Source of the DNA: Cladopsammia gracilis
Lineage: Eukaryota; Cnidaria; Anthozoa; Scleractinia; Dendrophylliidae
DNA length: 64,000 bases
Direction: 5' to 3'
Assembly: GCA_022457155.1 (NCBI GenBank)
Contig: JAJGOT010000454.1
Coordinates: forward strand, 124,001 to 188,000
Below are positions 22,348 to 34,300 of this stretch, in pieces. How positions within the stretch are numbered: position 1 is the first letter of the stretch; the number at the start of each line of letters is the position of its first letter. A program made the translations under genes and the position numbers. The notes under the pieces were generated by a model. The model was not told the DNA's origin. It was given only the letters and a program-made list of their open reading frames with translations, and did not search any database.

Positions 22348-25300
22348 ATGTCCTACCAAACTGACGGTCCACAGACGATCAGAACTGAAGTTCTGATAGT
22401 AGGAAGCGGACCTCTTGGCTGCACCTTTGCTCGCAAACTCACCGAAGGAGGCATGAAAGTATTCATGATTGATGCCGGAGCACAGCTGTCACCAGAACCA
22501 GGAGAACATTTGAAGAACGCCTTTCTGTATCAGCGCAATGTGAACCTCTTTACTGGTGTGATCAAAGGCCATTTACGTACACTCTCTATACCACCAGATA
22601 ATAGTGCAGTTCCCACCCTAGATCCTGGAGCTTTCACCTACGATCCAGAGAAATATCATGGGTAATTTTGGCATTTTATTTTTAATTTTTTGCAACGATG
22701 TGATTTGCACCATACCACACCTACTTTGGTTGGCAAATAATTTCCTATAACCTATGCATATGCATTTCTGGGCTTCCAACATGTGACTGGTGTTAATTGT
22801 ATCAAATACTATTTTTCCCTTTCTTATAGATTTGTGAAGGATGGCCAAAACCCCGATCAGTCACCATACGACAACCTTCCTGACGCGGCTGCAACATATG
22901 CTGTAGGAGGAATGGCCACCCACTGGACTGCGGCTGTTCCACGCCAACATCCGACAATTGAAAGAAGTACACTCATTACCCCAGACGAATGGGAGAGGCT
23001 TTATGAAGAATCCGAGAAGCTTTTGAAGAAAAGTAACACACTGTTTGAGAATTCTATTCGTAATACGCTAGTGAGAAAAGTCTTGAACAAAACGTATGAC
23101 AAGGAGCTTGAAGAGAGTGGAACAGATAAAAAGTACTTCCCACAAAATCTACCACTTGCGGGCGTCAGGAAAAATGAGGAGTTTGTTATCTGGACTGGAG
23201 GTGACACAATTCTTGGTAAAGATTTGATCGAAGACATAAAGTCGGATGATGGGACAAAGATACAACTGAAGGTTGGTTCATTAAAAGTTAGAGACTATGT
23301 AAGTAGTAATGTACTACACTCTAGGGTCCTAGAGAATGTAGTACGTCACTTCTTTCCATCTGTTGGATTCATAATATGAAAAATTAAATGAAAATATAAA
23401 ATGGAAAATCAATGGTGCGTTTAATTTTTTCATTAAATGGAAATATTAAATAGAAAATCAAATGAAACTATATGTTTTTCAAAATTGAAGTGCGTTTAAA
23501 TATTCACATTTTCAAAACAGGAAAGAATCACCCGTAGCGTAAGATTCCCAGAAAAATAGGAAGTTTTAGTGCGTGACATTATAGGAAAACAATTTTTCCC
23601 ACGTGTGGGAATCTGTACTATTTACCAGCTGATGGAAATATCACATGGAAACATTTTATGACTCCATAATTGCCATAATTTGTATACAAACTATATGTTT
23701 TCAAAATTGAAGTGCGTTTAAATAATCACATTAACAAAACAGGAAAGAATCACCATAGCGTAACATTCACGGAAAAACAGGAATGAATTGTCGTAACTGA
23801 ATTCTCAGAAACAAAAATAGGGGGTTCCCCGAGGAAGTCAAGTTGCAATATTAGACATGTTGTTGAAAAGATCGGCAATTAATAAAGCTCAACATGAAAA
23901 ACTGTATAGAACATATTTCAAGATTTAAAATAATACAATCATATAATATATGGAGCAGGAGATTGTTTTGTCACCATATTCTGTCAAAAATACAGGAAAT
24001 AACAAACTTGAAAATTTTACAACAAAATATACTCGTCCGATTGTATTAGACAAATATCGTGCATGAGCATGCTGTTGGACTTAACCGGAATATCAACATG
24101 ACTTTCACCTGGTTCAATATAAATCCAGAATACTTCATTTGCAGATATTACATTTCCAGCTGGAGTATGGAATTATATCGACACTGACCAACATATCAAA
24201 GAGGCTACAAGCAAATAAAAATAACGAATATCCAATTAATCTTGAATTAAATGGAACTACATTTAGAGTATCGATCACAATGAAGGAAAATTATCAACTC
24301 AGGATTTGACACAGTAATTTTTATGAATTAATAGCGTTTGATAAAAAATAATAATAGACAAAATGAATGTTGGTCTTAGAGTCCCGAATTTGAGCCAAGA
24401 TACAGATATTTTGAACGTACATTGTGACCTTATAAACGAATCACTCGTTGATGGTCAAGATATCATTTATAGTTTTAGTACCTCTGTTTTGAGACCATCT
24501 TATAGTTTTACTCGTGAACCAAGGCGAGTAACATATAATCCAGTGAATAAAAATACTTTAAGTAGTTGCGTTCGACGAAAGAGAACGCACACTATTCCAG
24601 TCCTTTTTCCCGCGGGATTTACGATGTCCCGCAGCTATCGATCGCGATGCCATGTGATTTCAGGGTTTGGACGCCATCTTGGACTGGCTGGCACAGATGG
24701 CCTCGATCTCATGTGGCAATTTTTCTCGGCCGCCGGAGACTGGTATTTACAAGTGCAGTGAAATTACTTGAGACGACACCTGAGACCATGTTTTTCTGTT
24801 TTTGTTCGTGCCGTCCTTCGTGCTTTCTTCTGCCTTTGCTGTTTTTCGCAGTTTTCCCCAAGGTAAGTGAAGTTTTCTAGATTTATTCGAACTTCCATTT
24901 GAAATATGACTGAAGCTACTTATCAGAATATCAGAAACGTGTGCAGTGGTGTGTTTTCTAGGAAACGGACGCTGCGATTCGCCCCGGCTACGATAGCGAG
25001 TTGTGATGTATCAATTCAGCTGCTTTTCTTAGGAGATTCAACTTCTCTCTGCACTCAGACTTGTGAGACTCGACCAATATAAAACTACAGGAGTCTCATA
25101 CGTAGCTCTTAGCAGGAATAAAGCATTATCATCATGTGTTATTGAGCCAATGACCTATGAGGGGTTAACAAGTTTAAAATCATCAAATACTTTGCGGTAT
25201 CGACTGACTGAAGAAAGACAGACTAGACCGAATGGCATTAGCACAGTAGATTTCATAACACTGAACACCATCATTAGTTCTGTTATAATCCAACCAAAGT

Positions 25301-28300
25301 GTTTATAGATGGTTTTACAGCTACTAGAGGAATGTACGTGATTCCCCCGATTAATAGTTATCAGAACACTTGCAATAATATAATTTTTGTCAATTAGGTA
25401 AAGGCCCTGTCACACTATTGCGTATGAGAGAAACGTACGAGTTGCGTATGAAAATTCATAAAATAATTTTCATACGCACAAAATGCCCTTGAAAATACAG
25501 CGTTTGACCAGCGTACTTGATCTATGGGTAACGTACCTCTGGCGTAACTCTCGCGTATCCAGCGTATGCCTAGCGTATGCTTAGCGTATAAACCATAGGT
25601 CCGAATACTCACAACATTTTTAAGCATGCTTAAAAATGTTTTTCTGCTTCGCCGTATGCCCGCGTATGCCACCGTATGCGACCGTGCTTGAAATGTATAC
25701 AACCTATGCCTAACGTACCCCTAGCGTATATCAGCGTATACGAGCGTGATATTTTTCATACGCTGGCATACGCTAGTACGATACGCAATAGTGTGACAGG
25801 GCCATAAGTAGGACAAACATGTATTAAAGGTGATTTACTCTTAGTTTAATTGTCCCTCACTTCAAGTTTTTTTGCTCTTATCTTGTTCTTTTCTTAGGTT
25901 ATCTACCCATGCCTTAGGCAAGGTAAGTCCGTGAATTGTTATTGCCCATGCAAGTGCAAGAGGAAGCTTCTGTCTGTCATGGAAGCCATCTGATAATTGA
26001 GCTGAGGCAGTGACTGGGCATATGGGTACACAAGATGGAAGACTGTGACTGAAAGATGGACCTCTGTAGACGTCAAATTTTACGATAACTGCTATTGGCA
26101 AATCAGGTTATTTATTTTTGCTTTTAAACATAAACTGGATAACGAATATTTGAATAAACGTTTTCAAAAGAAGATTTTGTTGTCCATTTTTATGTTTGTT
26201 CATTAATTTCATAGGTTGAAAAGTGATTTCATGTAAACAAAACAAGACTTGGATTTTATAGTTCTAAACTGAAAATATCCAGAGAATAGAATATGACAAC
26301 GGTATAATAACTGCCACTCCTTGACCCCTCCCCCCCACCACCGCCTATTGGCCCTTACCTCTACCTCCCATTTCCTGACCCCCTCGTACCATCACCCCAC
26401 CTTGTCGAACGTACTCCCCTAATTTCCAATTACTACTAGTATTAGAATATACATCACAGATGGAAAAAGAAGATTAATCAACCTGAATGGAGCTGATACA
26501 GCTTTTTCACTATTATTGAAAAGAATTATGTAATATAACTAGTAGTAATTAGAAATGTTGTAACATAATATATAATGGCTTTTAGATCTAGTGAATATCT
26601 GCAAAGAAATGAGTTGGTGAGATTCCAATTGGATGATGTAATTAGAGCTCCAGCAAATGGACATCAAGTTAAAAATGGATAAAAATTCAGTATTAATGAT
26701 CGTTCTTCGTTTTATGACTGGTATAATGGATTTTTTGAGGTTCAGTTTAAGCTACAACAAACAGCAAATGGTGGTCCATGCGCTAATGGAGATAGAATTA
26801 CTGTAATTAATAGTGCATATGGTTTTATCGATCATTTAATGATTAAATCTGCAGGTAAGATCATAAATGATACGGATAATGTACACAAAGTAACTTTCGT
26901 CAAGAATTTGCTTGAATACAGTGATGATAATAGTAGATCAATAGGCCATTTGCACGATGGCGTCATTTGACTACAACTACCAGAATTCATTTCGTTTTTC
27001 CTTTCTTATTTAAATTTTGTAATCCCAGTGCGGTTTAAATAACAATAGCTTTAATTTGCACTACAAAAGAAAAAACTGAAGGATTCTGGTAGTTGTAGTC
27101 ATATGACGTCATCGTGCAAATGGCCTATTGCTAAAAACAGTCTTTGGTATTTGGATATTACTAATGGTACGACAAATGCCAATACTGTTTTTTTTTTGCT
27201 AGAAGATTAATAAAGGAAACAAATAAAAACGTAAATGTAATTATACCTAAACATTGATTGTCGTCCTTCAGTAGCATCGTAAATAAAGTAAAGTAAGTAT
27301 AGCCAAGTGAGGCCTTTAAGCTACTGTGTCCAAGCCCGAAAAAGCCTGAAAAAAATCAGAGCTTTTCAACGGGAATCGAACCCGTGACCGGTGCGATGCT
27401 CTACCTCAGGCATGTTAAGGCATGGTTTGAAGCCTAATTTGCATAAAATCTGAAAAAAATATCCTAACTTTACGACAATTTGCCTTAACAATCTCAAACT
27501 TGGCAAGAGTATAAAACGTAATGACTTGAACTCGTTTTTTCCTCAAAGTGTCGAACTTTTGAGTCACGTGACCTGTAAATAATAATTAAAGGGAAATAAT
27601 ATTCGTTGTAAAATGGGGAACACAAAATGAAATATAAGTAAACGTTATTGGGTATCGATCTTTTACATCTAAAAGGCTTTTCATGAATTAGCCTTTTAAT
27701 CGTGTCCATGTTAAATAGGAACGCTGCAATTAACGGAAATAGGTCACGTGACTAAATAAATAACTTAATAACTTCTAATAGAAATAACAGATACAACCAT
27801 ACAAGGCTAATTCATGATGAGGTTTTAGGATTTAAAAGTATAAGATCTAAAAAGACTTAATTATATTTCGTTTTGTGTTCCCCATTTTACTCTGAATATT
27901 TTGGCCGTTAGTTATCATTTACAGGTCACGTGACCCAAATATTCGACACTTTAAGATAAGAATGAGTTAAGGTCATCAAGTTTTATACGGTTGCTAAGTT
28001 TGAGCGTGTTACGTCAAATTTCCGCAAAGTTATGATAGTTTTCAGATTTTATGCAAATTAGGCTTAAAACCGTGCCTTAACATGCCTGAGACCAACTGAG
28101 CTATTAAAGCCACATGTTGGGAGCATGGTCAAATGTGGGACGAGGTAAACTCGGCCCGAGCCTAAGTTCAGTAAACATTGATTTTCGTCCTTCAGTAGCA
28201 TCGTAAAAAAAGCGCTAAGTTTTTTTTTCAGGCTTTTTCGGGCTTGGACACAGTAGCTTAAAGGCCTCACTTGACTATACTTACTTTACTTTATTTACGA

Positions 28301-31300
28301 TGCTACTGAAGGACGACAATGGGTGTGGTCATTATTTACTGGTCAAAAAGTCTTGCAAAAGCTTATAAAACAAATAGCCCTATTACGATTAAATTAACGA
28401 CAAATGAATTAAATGGTAATGATCAATTACTATTAACGTCAAATCAAATTAAAAGAATCATTAAAGCCAAATCATTGGGTAAAGGATCTGATATCAAAAT
28501 TAGTAAAACACAAATTCGTAAAATAACGAGACAAGGTACTGGTTTATTTTCAGCTATAATTCCATTAACACGAATATTAGCTCCAACTCTAACTCGGTCT
28601 TGCTTCAGAAGGAGCAAGTTAAGTTGTTAAAACAAATATCTGGCAAAGGTATTCAAAAAGGCGGATTCCTTATCTCGCAAGATAAAATTGATCAACTAAT
28701 CGCATATAAGCATTTATTAACAAATAAACAGAAAGAACAAACATTGAATTCTCTTCAATCAGGAGGTCAAATATTGGTGAAACCGACGAAAAAGCAATCT
28801 GGAGGTTTTTTAGGAACTCTTTTGGCAAGTATTGTCATTCCTCTTGCTATTGAAGCTTTTAAAAAATTAACTGGAAAATATGCTCCACAAATACAGTAGG
28901 TTCTTATATACACTAAGACCACCTAGATCATGAAGATCTACACGACGCAAAGGTAAACTGAAGGAGCACCACGAATTGCTGTATATCAAATGCCGCCTCC
29001 ATTTTTCGGAAAATGGTCAAAAAATACTGTCGGTATGGGAACTAAAAAAGAAGCTCCCCCCCCCCCCAAAAAAAAAAAAAAAAAAAAAAAAAACAGGAAA
29101 AGGTCTATTGCTAGGGAAAAAGAGCCCATTCAAACATTCCAAAGGAATACCAATTACAGGCGATATCTTGTAAAACCAAAATCTTATAAAAGCAAACCAT
29201 TAAGTAACCGTGATTTAATCAAATGGTGTGAATATTTGAAGATATCATTAACTGGTATATACAGCAGAGACGAATATATTCCTGATCAACATGGACATTG
29301 TATAATAATCCGGAATCTTGAACCATCATATATGAACGGTTCACAATTATCCGATGAATTGCACAAACCATCAAACGAAAATTTCGAAAAAGAAAAGTTA
29401 TTTCAAATGGTGTCGATGAAGTATGGTCATCAGATCTTGTTGAGATGCAACAATTCAGTAAGTGGAATAAGGAATACAAGTATCTTCTTATGGTAATTGA
29501 TGTGTTCAGTAAATACGGATGGATAGTACCATTGAAGAATAAACAAGGTGAAACAGTCACTGAAGCATTCAAAAAAATATTCAAAGAAGGTAGAATACCA
29601 AAATACATATGGACTGATAAAGGTAAGGAGTATTACAATGAACATATATAGAGGATATTACATGGCCGCGCGAATATACGAAATTTCTCTTCGAGTGTTG
29701 AAAAATATTTCACGAGTGAGCGCAGGCACTTTAATATTTTTTTGTAGTCCTAAAGTAGAACAACGTGTCAAGGGTGATCTTTTCACGTGTGAAGATAACA
29801 TGTTATTCTCACGTGTGAAGATATGATGTTTACGCGCGAAAGCTCACCTAGTATTTCATTGGTGTTTATATAATAAGAACGAATTATTAGATAAACACAA
29901 TATAACACTGTCTTCAACAGAAAATGAATAGAAATCATTAGTAGTTGAGCGTTGGAATCGTACAATGAAAAATAAAATGTGAAAACAATTCACTGCCAAA
30001 AATTAAATACAACACAATATTTAGATATGCTACCTAAACTATTAAATGAATACAATAATACAGAATACTCAAACATCAAAATGACACCCACAGAAGCATC
30101 AAAGAAAAAGAATGAAGGTATTGTTTATTTCAATCTTTGTGGTAATGGAACAATCAATATCAACACCTAAATTCAAAGTTGGTGATAAAGTAAGGATAAG
30201 CAAATATAAACGAAAGACATTTGATAAAGGCTATACTCCGAATTGGACATAAGAATTATTCACAGTTGATAAAATTCAATACACTAATCCAACCACTTAT
30301 AAATTGAAAGATCTTAATGATGAATCGATAGAAGGATCATTTTATGAACTTGAATTATTAAAAGCTAAACAAGATCTAGATGTTTTTCATGTTGATAAAG
30401 TAATCAAGCGAGATTACAAAAAGAAACAAGCATTAGTTTCTTGATCTGGTTATCCAAAAGAATTTAATTCATGGATACCCCTGAGTGATGTTAAAAATAT
30501 ATAATGCATATATATAATGGAATTTAAAGAATTTTCATCTGAATTGTCGGAAAAATAAACTTCTACGAAAAAGAATTAGCTATTTTAGAGGAGCAAATGG
30601 AAACATAAAATAAACGAATCAATCGGTTATTTCATAAACGAAAATTAATGAATTTATATATACATAAGATAGAAGAAATGGATGATATAAATGATGATAG
30701 ATATGATAAACATGTGGTATTAATAGACACAAAAATGAATAATATTAAATATCTCAAACAAGAAAACGGTACATATGATGCACCAAAACGATGAGCAACT
30801 TGGCTTTAGAAAAAATGGAAAGGATATTCAGATGATTTCAACAGTTGCATACCAATTAAGAATTTAAAGGGTTTATGAATACATTTAAACAGAATTATCT
30901 AAATATATTACATGGTGATGGTCAGAACTCCATGATAATCAAATTAAGGTTACAGTGTACCTTCAAATCGAAAATTTATTGAAATTTTTTTTTGGCGTTA
31001 AAATAAAGTTTACAGAATGAACTTTCATCCAAAAAAAAAGTATCGAAAAATAGTGAAAATTGACGGAGAAATGACGCTATAACTTTTGTGGGCGGAGTTT
31101 GTTTATTAAGCGATATGTTTTTTAAGCGCCGTTTTCTCAAAGTTAATTTTTCGCTTGTTGGGGACACTTTAAAGAGCTACAACTCAAAGGGAATTTGTTC
31201 GATTTTCCTTAAATTTGGACAGAAGCTAGGCTAATATATAATCAACAAAAACGTGTCGGCGAATTTCTTAATTCCGAAAACTTTTTCGTCAAGAGGCATT

Positions 31301-34300
31301 TCCGTGCGATCATTCCAATTTTTTTCCTCCCCTTTTCGAAAATATTCTGTAACTTTTCACTGCAATTGAACATGGAAAATCGCCAACACATTTTTTTTAG
31401 CGTTTCGTGTCCGGAAACCCGAGAACAAATCAAATTAGCAAAATATAATAATCGCTTTGAGTTATAGCGTTTTAAAGCTGATTCGGACGTTCGAATTTAG
31501 ACGTCGTAAAAAATTCGACAGTTCATTTTATTACCAAATGGTTTCCATATTTAGATAGCCAGCTCTATAAGCTTTAATTTGATATCTGGGTTTAGGTATA
31601 TTAAGTGTAATCTTAAGACGCTAGAGCTGTTATACTGGAGACACCCCCGAAGGTACACTGTAACCTTAAGACCGTCATACAGTATAATATGCTTGTAGTT
31701 TGCTGCTTGGTTGGTAGCCAAACGTTTTTATGATTTCTGGCTATCTGGCATGTGATAAATATATTTAAACGCACTATAATATATATTTAAAAAGATATTT
31801 AATATATAGTATATATAGAGAGTTGGGTAAGAAGATATATTATAATAATGACCACAGAATGGCTGCTATTAACAAAAGCAAAAATCAATATATGTTAAAT
31901 AAAGAATAGTATTGTGAGGTGTGTAAAAATCATAAAAATTATTCACTTTCTGGAAAATGGAGCCACAAAAACTCAAAAAAATCAAAAAAATTATAATAAA
32001 AATAGTATAAATAGTTTTCAATTTTTTTTTATCTATTTGAATATCAATATAATTGAAAAAATTCAAATATAGAATCTTTTTTCAAACCAGGGGAATAAAT
32101 CAGATCTTAAGAAATTATCCAAATCACAACTTATCAAATTGCTTTCGAAGCAGAATGTAAAATCAACCCCTAAAATCATAATTGAGAAAATTACAGAAAG
32201 ATCAAGCATTAAAATTACATGAAAATACAAATGTTGAAATAAACGAATATTTTATTTATTTTCTTTTATTATTATTTTTTTATTATTTTATTGCTTATCA
32301 AAATAATTTGCACAAATATGTAGTACATATAACATGTAGTATGCATGTTAGTTTTAGAATAGTAGTGTTATAAATAAACGAATATGGTAACGACCAGAAT
32401 GATTTGAATAAAATTTTTAAATTATCTGAATATAGAAATTAACATAATAGACTCAGAACAATTCAACGAAATAATTTATACAGCTAGTAAAGAGTGTGAA
32501 GCTAAAATTTATTTATACAAAACAAGAAATCATTTTGATGTTATCAAATCGATGACGGCATTTTATTCTGTACCATATAATTGCCATGACTGTAAAAAAC
32601 TGCACAAAAAGAGATATGCACAAATCTCCATCAAAATGTTTATCCTATTTTTCTTACATAAAAGGAAAAAAATGTGAAAGCACAGAAATTCATTGTGTAA
32701 AATGTAATAGAAATTTTTATGGTAAAAAATGTTTCAAGAATCATCTCAAAAATCGATCCAAAAAAGAAAACAAACCTGATATTGTTTGTGAAAAAGCGAA
32801 AAAATGTTCAAAATGTGAACGAATAATAACCGGAAAATACGTTGCCATTCATAAATGTGGATATCGAGAATGTACAAATTTTGGAAAGTATGTTGATAAG
32901 AATCATAAAATTAATGTTATTTGAAAAAGGTAAAACAAAAGTCGATAATTACGAAAAATTGATATTCACGTTATGTAAAACATGTGCTGGAACAAAAAAA
33001 AAAAAACAAAATAAATGTATCCACCATGATACAGAACGTAGTTTCATAGGAACATGGACGACAGATGAAGTAAACAAAGCCATAGATAAAGGTTATAAAA
33101 TTCTAAAGGTATATGAAATCTAGCATTTTGAATAAAACAAGTGAGGTTATATTCGAAGGTTCATGAAAATTAATTACAATCAAGTAAATGTTTTTAAAAC
33201 AAAGGTTGAAGAAGATATTTTCAAAAATAAGATAAAAAAGAATCTAGATATTAATATTGACAAATTCGAATACAATCCAGGATTACGAAGCGTTTCAAAA
33301 TTGTGTTTAAACAGTCTTTGGGGAAAATTTCGTCAACGATGAAATATTAACCAAACAAGATATGTAACTGAACCCACGGAATTTTACAAAATATTGTTGG
33401 ATGACAGTATTTCGAACTTGAATATTCAATTCATTAACGACGACATGGTTCAAATGACATACAATTTCAAAGATCATTTTATTGACAATTCAAATAACAC
33501 TAACATTTACATAGCGTGCTTTACAATAAGTCACGCTAAATTAATGCTATACGACAAACTTGACAACTTACAAGAGAAAGTATTATACTTCGATACTGAT
33601 TCAATCATATTCATCGATGATGGAACGAAAAATATCAAAACAGGTGATATGTTAGGTGAATTAACTGACGAATTATCAGGTGAAACAATCACTCAATTCG
33701 TTTCAACAGGACCGAAATGTTAGTTTCAAATAATTATGGTGATAATAAACAAAAATCAGCTATTAAAGGATTTACAGTAAACCATGAAAACAATAATCTT
33801 TTGAATTACGATAGTAAAATCGGAAAGAAACAAATAAGAGATATAACAATCGTAAATGAAAACAAAATCACACGAAAAAACAAAGAAATAGTTAACGAGT
33901 GAAAAAATATTCAAATTCGGCTACGACAAAAGAGTTATCAAATCAATCAACGAAGATTGTATTGACACAGTACCATACCATACGGTTATATTAACAAATC
34001 AAAATCCAAAACACAACGATAGTTCCTTCCTATTTTTCCGAGAATGTAACGCTATGGTGATTCTTTCCTGTTTTGATAATGTGAATATTTAAACACACTT
34101 CAATTTTGAAGACATATAGTTTGTATACAAATTATGGAGTCATAAAATGTTTCCATATGATATTTCCATCAGCTGGTAAATAGTACAGATTCCCACATGT
34201 GGGAAACATTGTTTTCCTATATTGTCACGCACTAATAAGCTTCCTATTTTTCTGAGAATGTAACGCTATGGTGATTGTTTCCTGTTTTGATAATTTTAAA

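Larger units (their letters stand above)
24569..26440 (+). mobile_element. Composite insertion in the Polinton capsid region
   Basis: Foreign DNA splitting the minor-capsid-like gene. It contains a promoter-like G+C-richer stretch with a CGCCATCTTGG (YY1-type) motif at about 24672, a possible signal-peptide exon at 24788-24861, a Pif1-like helicase end at 25033-25306, a 401-bp foldback element at 25403-25803, and the same interspersed repeat as 15178-15308. Helitron origin is inferred from the helicase scrap; the exact ends are not resolved. Confidence 0.5.
24141..26535 (+). pseudogene. Polinton minor-capsid (penton-like) gene, split
   Basis: The pieces read as [20 protein letters not shown] (24146-24205), a [16 protein letters not shown] block (about 24250-24300), then [17 protein letters not shown] and [13 protein letters not shown] to about 24567. 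After about 1.87 kb of foreign sequence the gene resumes as [21 protein letters not shown] and ends near 26535. The pattern matches the conserved penton/minor-capsid-like gene of invertebrate Polintons as recalled; it would form part of the virus-like shell. Stops at about 24205 and 24309 and the insertion make it non-functional. The capsid assignment is moderate. Confidence 0.6.

Noticed and set aside
27360..27405. Candidate tRNA gene on -
   Set aside because: Only the 3' half with box B; the 5' half lies 690 bp away beyond a foldback insertion, and the whole is SINE-derived.
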